A DNA stretch of 64,000 nt from Prevotella sp. (GCA_017410365.1 JAFQQY010000009.1:1-64000); one strand, 5' to 3'; shown: positions 17,871 to 26,933, numbered from the stretch's first letter. Notes: generated by a model not told the origin, from the letters alone. Numbers and translations are program-made.

Positions 17871-19130
17871 TTATCTAGGTTCTAGCAAATCTTTATCTGT
17901 AAGGAAATCTAATAATCCAACAGTTAGCACTCCTAGTTCATTCTCTTTTCGATGAATCTCATCGCCAACTATCACAATCTTACGGAAATGGTCGTTTATA
18001 GATAATAATGAGCGTTGTTCCTGTTGTTCTTTTTCAGGTGTTGGCATTCTGAAAGCAGATTGTATGTAAACTCTATATGGAGGTCTGTTGACAACAAAGT
18101 CTACTTCTAATTGCCTTCTGACAAACTTGCCATTTTCATCTTTACCTCCTATTTCAACCATTCCAACATCTACATTATATCCGCGACTACGGAGTTCATT
18201 GTATATGATGTTTTCCATAATATGAGTTTCTTCTTGTTGGCGATAGTTAAGTATAGCTGCACGAATACCAATATCTGCAAAATAATACTTGGTCTCTGTT
18301 CCTATATATTTTCTGCCTTTAACATCATAACGTAAGGATTCTTCTATGAGGAAAGAATCTTTTAAGTAGTCAATATATTGCCCTATCGTATCTCTTTTAA
18401 TAACAATGCCTTGGGAAGACCTAAACGTATTGGCTATTCTTGTTGGATTTGTAGAAGAGCCGATGCTGGAAGCAATAACGCGTATCAGTTCCTTCATGCC
18501 TTCAGGGTTGCGGAGATGATTTCGCTCTATTACATCTCGGAGATAAGTTGTTTCATATAGATTACGCAAGTAATCAGTTTTTTTGTCTTCTTTTTCTAAC
18601 AGAGCTACTTGAGGTAATCCGCCAAATGTATAATAATCTATCCATGCCTTGTGTATATCACCGCCAATACCCTTATAATATTCATCAAAGGTTAAAGGCC
18701 AAATTCGTATTTCATCTCCTCTGCCTCTGAATTCTGTAACTACATCACTTGACAAAAAACGTGAATTGGAACCAGACACATATACATCTGTATTCTTTAT
18801 ATGTGTCAAGCTTAGAATTACTTCAACAAAATCTTCTACCAATTGCACCTCATCCAGTACTATATAATATGGTTTATCATCATTTACCATTCTAGACTCT
18901 ATATAATCCAATAATGCATCTGGTTTTCTCAATCTCCTATTTCGATAGTCGTCTAGTTGTATTTCAATTATATGACTATCATCTACCCCATGTTCCAATA
19001 GCCAATTATGCCAAATGTGGAAAAGTAGAAAAGACTTTCCGCATCGCCTAACACCTGTTATAATCTTCACAAGTCCATTGCCTTGTCCAGCAATAAGCTC
19101 ATTTAAATATTTTTTACGCTCAAAAATCAT
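17871..19130 (-). CDS. AAA-type ATPase with DUF4143 domain
   Basis: This 419-residue protein has an N-terminal P-loop ATPase: Walker A GVRRCGKS (26-33), a Walker B YYIVLDEVQ (about 90-98) and a sensor-like VYVSGSNSRFL. The C-terminal DUF4143 region (about 215-400) carries the nuclease-like strand QLEVDFVVNRPPYRVYIQSA (Glu-Val-Asp-Phe, normally E/D-x-D-F-v). Members are abundant in Prevotella and other gut Bacteroidetes and their role is not established. It is AT-rich, stands alone and is enclosed by two direct copies of the ~210-bp repeat, which suggests acquisition or mobility as a cassette. Confidence 0.9.
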   Translation of the reverse strand: MIFERKKYLNELIAGQGNGLVKIITGVRRCGKSFLLFHIWHNWLLEHGVDDSHIIEIQLDDYRNRRLRKPDALLDYIESRMVNDDKPYYIVLDEVQLVEDFVEVILSLTHIKNTDVYVSGSNSRFLSSDVVTEFRGRGDEIRIWPLTFDEYYKGIGGDIHKAWIDYYTFGGLPQVALLEKEDKKTDYLRNLYETTYLRDVIERNHLRNPEGMKELIRVIASSIGSSTNPTRIANTFRSSQGIVIKRDTIGQYIDYLKDSFLIEESLRYDVKGRKYIGTETKYYFADIGIRAAILNYRQQEETHIMENIIYNELRSRGYNVDVGMVEIGGKDENGKFVRRQLEVDFVVNRPPYRVYIQSAFRMPTPEKEQQEQRSLLSINDHFRKIVIVGDEIHRKENELGVLTVGLLDFLTDKDLLEPR

Positions 19131-19171
19131 TTACAGTGCTTTTTGTGATAGTAGTATCATATTTTACACCG

Positions 19172-19179
19172 CAAAGATA
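19172..19179 (-). promoter_or_regulatory. -7 element of the first DUF4143 ATPase gene
   Basis: On the minus strand TATCTTTG matches TAnnTTTG and lies about 42 nt before the start at 19130. The -33 region is AT-rich without a clear TTG. Confidence 0.5.
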
Positions 19180-19261
19180 GCGTTTTTATTTGATATTTAA
19201 TATTAAATTACTATTTTATTTTGTTTTCATTGTAATATTGAGAATGGTTTGCACAATCCTT

Positions 19262-19475
19262 AGAAGTATATATTTTTCGCAACCTCTCCCGTCCTCTCCT
19301 TGCCGTAAGGAGAGGCTCCACCTCTCTCCTAAATCCAGGCCTCACCCCCTGCCCCTCTCCGTAATGAGAGGGTAGCTTTACTCATGAGCGAGGACTTAAC
19401 CGCTCCTCCTGTCGCTCTTACATTAAGGTAGGCGGGGCATCAAAGCCCTCGCCTGATTGTTTTATTCCACTGGCA
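19262..19475 (+). repeat. copy 2 of ~210-bp dispersed repeat
   Basis: It starts TAGAAGTATATATTTTTCGC, carries the AACCTCTCCC/GGAGAGG stem, a second palindromic part CCCCTCTCCGTAATGAGAGG, CATGAGCGAGGACTTAACCG, GTAGGCGGGGCATCAAAGCC, and ends TTGTTTTATTCCACTGG. It is a direct repeat of 17641-17815 and the inverse of 24533-24745. The rest of the gap, 19476-19713, holds no gene I can support. Confidence 0.88.
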
Positions 19476-19713
19476 TATACTATTTCCCGCTTTTGAATGG
19501 ATTGGGTAGGTAACAAAAGGCTTTTGCAGTGAGGTACCTCCCCTTGCAAGGGGAGATTTAATAGCTTCCTTATGACATAAACACAATCCCCAAAAGGGCT
19601 GACATCAACATTAGATGCCAGCCCTATTTTTAGAGGGGTCCATATTTTAGTGGACTGTAATAAGTTTAATTATCACAAAATAACGTCTCCTGTAATTGGC
19701 CTCGAAACTATTT

Positions 19714-22700
19714 TTATTGGTTCATGACCTTTCTTACAGAACCATCTTTCATACGTTGGATATTCAGGCCCTTACTTCCAGAACGGATCTTGCGTCCAGA
19801 TACATCATATGAACTATTTACAGTTGAATGCTCTGTATTCACATCTGCTATTCCACTTGTTGAGTAAATGACAATACCACAAGATGCTTCATCATATCTC
19901 CAACCATATCCTTCTGGCAAAGTAATTTGGAGATTACTGCAGTCCTCTGCTGTCAGTATATAACCATTACCACCAAGTATTATTGGAGTATCCAGCACGA
20001 TATTTTCTACCGTTATGTTCAAACGCAATAGATAGGTCAGCTTATTGATTATATATATGCGGCAGCCTAAAATAACATGAATTTCGTTTATATTTATTGT
20101 ATTGCAACCATCGATGTATATAGTGCCTTGGTTCCATATTGTACCAGGTCCGTCACAAGTGCCACCATAAACATAAACAATACCACCTTGATAATTATAT
20201 ATGGTATGTCCCGAGCCACCTGTTATAACACCGCCATAAATGTATGTAGTACCATAATTATGAATACCGCCAACAACCGTTCCGCCATATATATACGAAA
20301 CGCCATTGGCTCCTGTATAGCCTCCGCAGGTTCCGCCCTTTATTGTGCCATCATAGATGTATACAGTACCGCCGTTATTCCACCAACCATATTTGCCACC
20401 TGCTGAATTGCCACCACGATATTCAACGGTTCCTCCTTCAACATAAAAGATTTCATCTGCAACTTCACCATTCAAACCACGTATGATTATGCGTCCACCG
20501 GGGCGAAGGTAGATAAAGCGAAGGTAATTGTAAATATAGATGTTATAGTCGATTATCAAAGTACCATAGACATATATATACTTTTGGCAACCACAGCCAT
20601 GGAGATATAAATATGTGTATGTCACCGTTGAACCCGTAGGGATTGTCACATCACCTTCATTCTGACGAATGGTACCCTGGCAGTCTGCATCCTCTGCCTG
20701 CTGGCCGGTTATGAAATATTGAAGATCATCCTTGAATTTCAAGTCATCATTGACATCAACACCATCGCAACCGATATTACCCTTTATCGGATCATCTTCT
20801 GTTCCTGTCCCATTGCCTTCTCCCGGATTATCAATAAAATCTTGTAGATCGTCAATGCCAAGAACAACCTTATTGTTTTCTAATCTTAACTGATACTCCT
20901 TATTGCCCTTAAAATCAATATACTTAAAGTTCTTTATATTAGGATCGGAAGACAATTGAAAATCATAACCTTCCATTATGGTGTCATCATACGTTCTTTC
21001 CATTGCTTTAATCTCCATTGACCGTTTCAATGCTGATGTTAGCTTTACGACATTGGCCTTGCCTAATAATTCTATATGCATCCACATGTCTCCAGAAACT
21101 ATAACGTCAGAAAAACTCTTGACAGTACCAAAATCAGCCGTATTCGTGTGCATCATATTGCAATCAATGGAAATATATGCTTTTGAAGCATTGCACACTA
21201 TTGGACCACTGACCCAGCCGAAAGCGCCCTCTTTCTTCGCTAAAATCAATCTATCTACATCTGATGTCATCAGAACGGCATTGTCATAATCTTCGGAGTT
21301 CCATGTATAACCACCATCCAAAACGCCTCCGAGGACAGTAAGGGAACCGCCTTCCATTCTAATTGTCTCTACACCATTGATAACACCATTTGCCGTAACC
21401 CAGGCCCTTGTGTCATTGCTATTATCAATTGAACCTATTTCGACTGAACTTCCATTACTAATTGTAATAAGCGGTTCTGTGCTGTCTGCCGCTTTTTTCA
21501 AGGTTCCATTTACAAGCTTATAGTATTTGCCTGTTCTGATTTCAAGAGTCTTGTTACGTGTTGTAGCTGAAAACTTTGACAAATCCACAGTTATGACATT
21601 TCCAGACTGCTCATTGATGAAATCCTGCAAATCATCTGCACTCGCTTTTTGACGCAGTTTTACTGAATTATCAGTCTCGTCAAGATACGCTTCTATGTTT
21701 TCTGGGAGATTTAGGAATTTTATCTTCTCAAAGTCTTGCTGTGTCAATACATATCCTTCACCTTTTACGATAGACTTGTCCATTGGCATTTTGCTCCAAT
21801 CTGAAGTTTCAATTTCCCACCCGTTTGTTGATGACAATTTATTAGGCAAAACCAATGATCCAAACTTCTCCGGTACATCAATAAATATTGTTGGCACGTC
21901 CAAATCTCCTCTTATCAAAGCCTGCCTATATATAATGATTTTATTATATTTTCCCACGAATTTGCATTTCCCCTCAAGCATCGCTGTATATGCCCTAAAA
22001 AAGACTGAACCACCCCCCATATCTTGAATAGTAAAATTATCTGTAGTAACATGGATACTATCAGCTACAATAATACCCTTGTCTTTACTATATCCAGCAA
22101 CCTTTCCACTCATTAAGTAGATACGTGCATCACCATCTATAGTTGGTACACCTGAACTTTCTATTTCACTACCGTTAAAATAAACAATTGATGTTGATAT
22201 TGCCTTAACAACACTTAAATTATGAGTTTCTATACGGCCACTATACAAATACAAATGTGCACCTTTGCCTACATAAAAAATACTTTCTCCATACTCTCCT
22301 TTAGTGATAGGGACATTTATAAAATTAACATTTCCGCCAAATCTACTTCCTATATCTAAAATACCATAAATATAGAAAATACCACTATTAAGACTAAAAT
22401 CATTATCCATTAAATCAACGGTGATATCATTCAAAGTTAAGCTAGCTCCTGAATTAATATTAATACAATAATGACCACCACTCTTAGGAGAAATGCGTAA
22501 AGGACCACCTGTCAATACTGCATGACATTTATTTCGTAAATGCAAACCCTTATTAATATCTATACCACCATCTGCAATTACAATTGTATCTCTATTATTA
22601 TATGTAAAAGTACCATTCTCAGCTATTTCATCTAATTTTGCCTGAAGGTCATCCTCATTGTCTATTGTGTATTTATATGTTAAATACACCTTATTATCCT

Positions 22701-23727
22701 TAAGCTTAAGATAACTTTTACGTTCCTCTTGTTTATATCCATCTTCCGAAGTGTACCATACTGTTGTATTCATGTTTTTTACATCCTCCTGAGTAATAGT
22801 ATATCCATCGCCAACAGCAACTATGTCTCCTTCTTTTTTGTCATAGAGGTTAAAGTTAAATCCGTATTTATATTCGTTTTGTAAATGCAAAACACTACTA
22901 TAATGTAATACAACCGGAAAAGGATCAAAATCTTCTGTTGGTTGTGTTTCTGTACCACCAGGAAGAACAATGGAGAGGTCTCCCCATGTATAATTCTTGG
23001 AAGTTGTCTGATTTATATATACATTAGAAAAAGTATTAATAATAGGAGAGCGACTTCCTTGCGGTGCAGCTCTTGTCGTATTGGCACTCGCCATTGATGT
23101 TTCATCATCTTCTCTAAGGCCCATACCCCTTATCTTACCATTATCAAAGCGCACCTCAGCACCTTTAGACTCACAAATGAATAATCCATACATAATACCA
23201 TTGCCTAAATAAAATCTGTCATCATTCGATGTCAATCTTACTGCAGGATCTTGCAGAGGATTACCCAAATATATATTAACATCATTATAATGCCTATAAC
23301 CAACTGAACCTTCTATTATTCCTTCGGATATATTCAAGGTTCCTCCTTCAAGTCTGATAATTTCACAAGATATATCATCATTCATATGCCCCATTCCTGT
23401 TACAAGAGTGTTCTGTCCTATATCAACACTGCTGCCACCACTTATTAACATAACGGGTGCATTTAGTGAAGTATCACGGTCAAGTGTACCATTAACAAAC
23501 AAATAATTACCTCCTGTGCTAATTGTCAACGTAGTTTTTCGAGTTGTCGATGAAAATAGCGACAAATCAACTAATGTCACATTGTCCGCACGCGTCAAGG
23601 CACCAGAGTTAGCACTATTAATAAACTCCTGTAAGTCATCTTTCTCCTGAGCCACAGAAATAATGCAAACTGCAAGTAAAGCCATTAACAATAATAACTT
23701 TCTAGTAATTCTCATACTCTTTAACAT
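19714..23727 (-). CDS. large secreted repeat protein with C-terminal sorting-like tail
   Basis: The 1337-residue protein has a signal peptide (about 1-26, cleavage after SVAQ). The body is built of repeated modules beginning DDLQ-x-FI (near residues 32, 345, 680, 990), each followed by TxRKTTLTI-like strands and VNGTL, with many GGxxxI turns that suggest a right-handed beta-helix. Residues ~1042-1226 are a Tyr/Gly-rich stack of short units such as GTVYIYDGTIKGG and TTYIYGGVITGG. The C-terminal ~35 residues (YDVSGRKIRSG...GLNIQ) resemble the type IX secretion tail of Prevotella. It is probably a surface or extracellular protein; no enzymatic motif is seen. The gene is AT-rich and flanked by inverted copies of the ~210-bp repeat. 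Confidence 0.85.
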   Translation of the reverse strand: MLKSMRITRKLLLLMALLAVCIISVAQEKDDLQEFINSANSGALTRADNVTLVDLSLFSSTTRKTTLTISTGGNYLFVNGTLDRDTSLNAPVMLISGGSSVDIGQNTLVTGMGHMNDDISCEIIRLEGGTLNISEGIIEGSVGYRHYNDVNIYLGNPLQDPAVRLTSNDDRFYLGNGIMYGLFICESKGAEVRFDNGKIRGMGLREDDETSMASANTTRAAPQGSRSPIINTFSNVYINQTTSKNYTWGDLSIVLPGGTETQPTEDFDPFPVVLHYSSVLHLQNEYKYGFNFNLYDKKEGDIVAVGDGYTITQEDVKNMNTTVWYTSEDGYKQEERKSYLKLKDNKVYLTYKYTIDNEDDLQAKLDEIAENGTFTYNNRDTIVIADGGIDINKGLHLRNKCHAVLTGGPLRISPKSGGHYCININSGASLTLNDITVDLMDNDFSLNSGIFYIYGILDIGSRFGGNVNFINVPITKGEYGESIFYVGKGAHLYLYSGRIETHNLSVVKAISTSIVYFNGSEIESSGVPTIDGDARIYLMSGKVAGYSKDKGIIVADSIHVTTDNFTIQDMGGGSVFFRAYTAMLEGKCKFVGKYNKIIIYRQALIRGDLDVPTIFIDVPEKFGSLVLPNKLSSTNGWEIETSDWSKMPMDKSIVKGEGYVLTQQDFEKIKFLNLPENIEAYLDETDNSVKLRQKASADDLQDFINEQSGNVITVDLSKFSATTRNKTLEIRTGKYYKLVNGTLKKAADSTEPLITISNGSSVEIGSIDNSNDTRAWVTANGVINGVETIRMEGGSLTVLGGVLDGGYTWNSEDYDNAVLMTSDVDRLILAKKEGAFGWVSGPIVCNASKAYISIDCNMMHTNTADFGTVKSFSDVIVSGDMWMHIELLGKANVVKLTSALKRSMEIKAMERTYDDTIMEGYDFQLSSDPNIKNFKYIDFKGNKEYQLRLENNKVVLGIDDLQDFIDNPGEGNGTGTEDDPIKGNIGCDGVDVNDDLKFKDDLQYFITGQQAEDADCQGTIRQNEGDVTIPTGSTVTYTYLYLHGCGCQKYIYVYGTLIIDYNIYIYNYLRFIYLRPGGRIIIRGLNGEVADEIFYVEGGTVEYRGGNSAGGKYGWWNNGGTVYIYDGTIKGGTCGGYTGANGVSYIYGGTVVGGIHNYGTTYIYGGVITGGSGHTIYNYQGGIVYVYGGTCDGPGTIWNQGTIYIDGCNTININEIHVILGCRIYIINKLTYLLRLNITVENIVLDTPIILGGNGYILTAEDCSNLQITLPEGYGWRYDEASCGIVIYSTSGIADVNTEHSTVNSSYDVSGRKIRSGSKGLNIQRMKDGSVRKVMNQ

Positions 23728-23783
23728 CGCCTATTGCTCCCTGATTCAGCTTTAAAAGATTAACAGATTATCATCGGCAAATA

Positions 23784-23874
23784 AAAAACGTGGGAACTAT
23801 ACTTTAGCTCGTCTCGCATATTGAGGCCTTCGCATTGCCCTAAATAGTCGAACGAACAACGCAAAGATCCCACG
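23784..23874 (-). ncRNA. candidate structured 5' leader of the secreted repeat protein gene
   Basis: CGTGGGA (23789-23795) pairs with TCCCACG (23868-23874). Inside, ACTATACTTTAG pairs with CTAAATAGT, leaving a 3-nt bulge. Read on the minus strand the outer stem is followed by TTTTTT. A promoter-like TTG-N19-GATCTTTG overlaps its upstream end. The gene start is about 60 nt further on. A leader RNA or attenuator is possible, but the evidence is only base pairing in this one copy. Confidence 0.35.
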
Positions 23875-24201
23875 AGGACATGTATATACAACCTATCTAA
23901 TCCACTAATGATAATGAATTAAAACAGGTTTGTGTATAAACACACCAAGGGGCATCTACCGTTGCAATGTTCATGACTATTTATAGGAGTTGCGAAGTTC
24001 CAATCTGCCAAGAACAAAGCGCTTAGTAAACGCCTTCTAAAATGTCGTGACTCTTTCGGAAAGTAGAGATATGCTTCACAGACCTCAAGAATCGCAACAA
24101 AGGTAAGAAAAAATTTTATATACAACAAATAAAATGGAAAGCAATGTCACATACAAGCAAAAAATCACATTGACATTTTCTTCTGACCCGAACAAGAAAA
24201 T
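23875..24201. other. intergenic stretch, no supported gene
   Basis: This gap between the leader of the secreted repeat protein and the hairpin at 24202 contains only short ORFs with no coding character or homologue that I recognise. GC content is low. Confidence 0.5.
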
Positions 24202-24286
24202 AGAGAAATGCCAGATCACGCTAAGAGAACAGGCATTTCTCGATGAGAGATCTGGCATTTCTTGTTGTGAGATCTGGCACTTCTCT
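24202..24286. repeat. hairpin-forming inverted/direct repeat
   Basis: AGAGAAATGCCAGATC (24202-24217) is the inverse complement, with one mismatch, of GATCTGGCACTTCTCT (24271-24286). A second copy of the right arm, GATCTGGCATTTCT, lies between them at 24249-24262, so either arm could pair with the left. Confidence 0.75.
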
Positions 24287-24351
24287 GTTTTGCCTATATC
24301 ATTTTCAAGACATAAATACATAATCCTTCAATTTTTCAATCCTTCAATTTT

Positions 24352-24398
24352 TACGGCAAGGAGAGGACGGGAGAGGTTGCGAAAAAATAGCTTCTTTT
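24352..24398 (-). repeat. partial copy of the ~210-bp repeat
   Basis: ACGGCAAGGAGAGGACGGGA and GAGGTTGCGAAAAAATA repeat the end of the element at 24533-24745 in the same inverted orientation. A second, truncated copy is therefore present 180 bp away. Confidence 0.75.
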
Positions 24399-24532
24399 AT
24401 GACATAAAGACAGATTATTTTAAACCACTAATTTCGCTAATTAAACGATTTTTTTGTTTTACATAAAGACATATTCTTAGACATAGGAGACATAAGTTTT
24501 TAAGACAGAAGGACAGAAGCACAAAAGGCCTG
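24399..24532. other. degenerate AGACA/CATAAAGACA repeats, no gene
   Basis: CATAAAGACA occurs twice, with AGACATAGGAGACATAAG and AAGACAGAAGGACAGAAG. These resemble the AGACAGA minisatellites at 50524-50705 and 60154-60250. No coding sequence is supported. Confidence 0.5.
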
Positions 24533-24745
24533 CGGAATAAAACAATCAGGCGAGGGCTTTGATGCCCCGCCTACCTTGGTGTAAGAGCGACGAGGAGGAG
24601 CGGTTAAGTCCTCGCTCATGAGCATAGCTACCCTCTCATTATGGAGAGGGGCTGGGGGTGAGGCCTGGATTTAGGAGAGAGGTGGAGCCTCTCCTTACGG
24701 CAAGGAGAGGACGGGAGAGGTTGCGAAAAAATATACTTCTAAAGT
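24533..24745 (-). repeat. copy 3 (inverted) of ~210-bp dispersed repeat
   Basis: The inverse complement of 19262-19475: GGAATAAAACAATCAGGCGA at its left end, CGGTTAAGTCCTCGCTCATG in the middle, GGAGAGGACGGGAGAGGTTG and ATATACTTCTA at the right end. With copy 2 it forms inverted repeats of about 210 bp enclosing the large secreted protein gene. Confidence 0.88.
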
Positions 24746-24767
24746 ACAGATATTACTAGTATTTTTG

Positions 24768-24775
24768 TACCTTTG
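24768..24775 (+). promoter_or_regulatory. -7 element of the following secreted-protein gene
   Basis: TACCTTTG matches TAnnTTTG and lies 24 nt before the ATG at 24800. It overlaps the in-frame TTG at 24773, which therefore cannot be the start. The upstream region is the end of the ~210-bp repeat. Confidence 0.6.
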
Positions 24776-24799
24776 CATAAACACCAAATTTTTGCTAAG

Positions 24800-25423
24800 A
24801 TGAAACGAATGTCTGTAATGAAGAAGAAACTACTCATTTTCTCTTTCCTGCTTTTGCACATCAATGCCATGGCACAGAGCATTGAGGATTTTGTCACCCG
24901 ACAAATGACAACATATCCCGAATCTCATTTGCTCGACATATACAAGTCATGCTTCCAAGATTATATGGGGGCAGAACATCTTGTGCCTGACAGCGAAAAG
25001 GCGAGATCGTATCTCATGAAGGAACTGGCAACAGTGAATCTGAACGAGTTGCAGCCTTGGTATTATGAATATTGTGGCGTGGATGGACGATATGTTCGGG
25101 TTAGTTTGCGTGCCGTCTTGGAAAACAGGATTACGACAGACGTATTGCTCGATGCTTTCGTTCGTAGCGCAAATGCCAGGAAACGACCTTCGGTTGGCAG
25201 ATTGGCACGTCGCTGGCACAAGATTATTGATACCATTGAGGACATGAATCTTAAACTGCCCGACTACGAGCGTGAAAAACTCTTTCTTGACAGCATTATA
25301 GCTAAAGGGAAGTATGCCACCAGTCATTCTGAAGCATATCGCAAGGCGTATAATCCTCACTACAGGATTGTTGAACGCAGTATTTTTGAAAAAGAACTGA
25401 TGCCTTTATTACAACATGATTGA
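24800..25423 (+). CDS. secreted protein of unknown function
   Basis: From the ATG at 24800 there are 207 residues; in-frame ATGs at 24809 and 24818 are also possible. A signal peptide (LLIFSFLLLHINAMAQ) is followed by SIEDFVTRQMTTYPESHLLDIYKSCFQDYMG-type sequence and SEKARSYLMKEL. I believe this belongs to a family of Bacteroidales exported proteins with the pattern LxDIYKxxFQDxxGxxHL, whose function I do not know. The mature part looks mainly helical. It stands alone between a ~210-bp repeat and the second DUF4143 gene. Confidence 0.78.
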   Translation: MKRMSVMKKKLLIFSFLLLHINAMAQSIEDFVTRQMTTYPESHLLDIYKSCFQDYMGAEHLVPDSEKARSYLMKELATVNLNELQPWYYEYCGVDGRYVRVSLRAVLENRITTDVLLDAFVRSANARKRPSVGRLARRWHKIIDTIEDMNLKLPDYEREKLFLDSIIAKGKYATSHSEAYRKAYNPHYRIVERSIFEKELMPLLQHD

Positions 25424-25532
25424 CAAAAGAGTCAACATTATACTCAGTGGTGATGAAGTAAGTGCTTCATATTTAACTACTTTTAACCGTAAAAAAGGAT
25501 TGGGAATTGTAGGATATTTGAACAAAATAGTG

Positions 25533-25540
25533 TATCTTTG
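25533..25540 (+). promoter_or_regulatory. -7 element of the second DUF4143 ATPase gene
   Basis: TATCTTTG matches TAnnTTTG. TTG at 25507-25509 is 23 nt upstream, longer than normal. Transcription would start shortly before the hairpin/direct repeat at 25548-25602, leaving an ~80-nt leader. Confidence 0.5.
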
Positions 25541-25547
25541 CCGCATA

Positions 25548-25602
25548 TTTTCATTGAAAATCGTAAGTAGCGTTTACGTTTTTCATTGAAAATCGTAAGT
25601 AG
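25548..25602 (+). repeat. duplicated 23-bp unit forming a leader hairpin
   Basis: TTTTCATTGAAAATCGTAAG plus TAG occurs at 25548-25570 and 25580-25602. TGAAAATCGTAA (25555-25566) pairs with TTACGTTTTTCA (25574-25585) except for one mismatch, with a 7-nt loop. It lies between the promoter and the start codon of the downstream ATPase. Confidence 0.75.
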
Positions 25603-25625
25603 AACAGCATCAAAAGGACTATAAA

Positions 25626-26765
25626 ATGTATTCAAGATACCTACAACTAAACAAAGAAACGGAATCGTCGTTATTCCTTTTTGGAGCCAGACAGACAGGG
25701 AAAAGTACCATTCTAAGAAAAGAATTTCCCAAATCTGTATTCATTGATTTACTGGACTCTGAACTTCGGATGCGTTTTAAGCGGCGCCCGAGCCTCCTTT
25801 ACGAGATGTTAAAGGATAAGGAGAGTAACATTATTGTGGTAATTGATGAGATACCAGAAGTTCCAGAACTGCTGAATGAGGTGCACAGGTTAATCTCTGA
25901 AAAAGACATTATATTCGTTTTGTGCGGTTCGAGCGCCAGGAAACTAAAAAGAAAGGGGTACAACACATTGGGAGGCAGAGCATATCCATGCTATTTCTAT
26001 CCACTGACCAGCAACGAGATAACCGATTTCGACCTAGACAGAGCGCTGACATACGGACTGCTGCCCACACATTATCTTGCAAAGAACCCAAAGCGTCTGT
26101 TGGCTGCATACGTTGACGTTTACCTGAAAGAGGAAATACAGGAAGAGGCGCTGGCACGCAACTTAACTGGTTTTCATAGATTTCTGGAAATAGCGGCGTT
26201 GACAAACGGGGAAATCGTAAACTATGCAAATATAGCATCAGAATGCGGGGTGAGCGCACAAACGATAAAGTCGTATTTCGGAATACTTGAAGACACCTTA
26301 GTCGGATATATGATTCCCGCCTATACAAAGGTAATGAAACGAAGACTCGTTCAGGCTCCAAGGTTCTTTTTCTTTGATGTGGGACTGACAAACCATTTGC
26401 TTCATAGGGATGCTCTGCTGCGTGGCACACCTGAGTATGGACATGCTTTCGAGCATTTTATCATAATGGAACTCATTGCATATATCGGATATAACCACAA
26501 GGAAGAACAACTATCTTATTGGAGGACACATACAGGAGTTGAGGTGGACGTGGTGATTGGGAACGCAAAGTTGGCCATTGAAATAAAATCTGCCGATGAA
26601 ATAGCTAAGCGACACATGAAAGGACTTAAATCGTTTGGAGACGATTATCCTGACTGCCGAAAGATTATCGTTTCGTTAGACAGAATCAATCGCAAAGAGG
26701 ACGATATAGAACTTATATATGTACATGACTTCCTTAAAATGTTGTGGAACGATGAACTGTTTTAG
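25626..26765 (+). CDS. AAA-type ATPase with DUF4143 domain
   Basis: This 379-residue protein has Walker A GARQTGKS (20-27), a Walker B-like IIVVIDEIPEVP (about 78-89) and the motif FVLCGSSARKL. A winged-helix-like middle part (GEIVNYANIASECGVSAQTI) precedes the DUF4143 C-terminus, which ends in a PD-(D/E)xK-like patch (TGVEVDVVIGNAKLAIEIKS). It is only distantly similar to the ATPase at 17871. The role of this family is not established; ATP-driven DNA or protein handling is suggested by the folds. A hairpin leader and a strong terminator downstream show it is a single-gene unit. Confidence 0.9.
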   Translation: MYSRYLQLNKETESSLFLFGARQTGKSTILRKEFPKSVFIDLLDSELRMRFKRRPSLLYEMLKDKESNIIVVIDEIPEVPELLNEVHRLISEKDIIFVLCGSSARKLKRKGYNTLGGRAYPCYFYPLTSNEITDFDLDRALTYGLLPTHYLAKNPKRLLAAYVDVYLKEEIQEEALARNLTGFHRFLEIAALTNGEIVNYANIASECGVSAQTIKSYFGILEDTLVGYMIPAYTKVMKRRLVQAPRFFFFDVGLTNHLLHRDALLRGTPEYGHAFEHFIIMELIAYIGYNHKEEQLSYWRTHTGVEVDVVIGNAKLAIEIKSADEIAKRHMKGLKSFGDDYPDCRKIIVSLDRINRKEDDIELIYVHDFLKMLWNDELF

Positions 26766-26873
26766 CTTTATTTCCAGTCATACAACAAAGTTCTAAAAGT
26801 CTGACAGAAGAAAAGAACCTTGTGATAATAAAGCAAGTCCAATCTGAATCTATAAGGTACAGATAAAAAGAAG

Positions 26874-26912
26874 ACAGGGATGTAACCAACTGGCGCTACA
26901 TCCCTGTTTTTT
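26874..26912 (+). terminator. rho-independent terminator after DUF4143 ATPase gene
   Basis: ACAGGGATGTA (26874-26884) pairs with TACATCCCTGT (26897-26907), an 11-bp perfect stem followed by TTTTTTATTTTT. It may also serve the converging antiporter gene, since the other side reads CTTCTTTTT. Confidence 0.85.
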
Positions 26913-26933
26913 ATTTTTCCAAAAAAGGAATTA

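Noticed and set aside
23919..24466. Short ORFs on both strands in the gap upstream of the secreted protein
   Set aside because: They cross the hairpin at 24202-24286 and the repeat at 24352, have no coding signature and no promoter fit.
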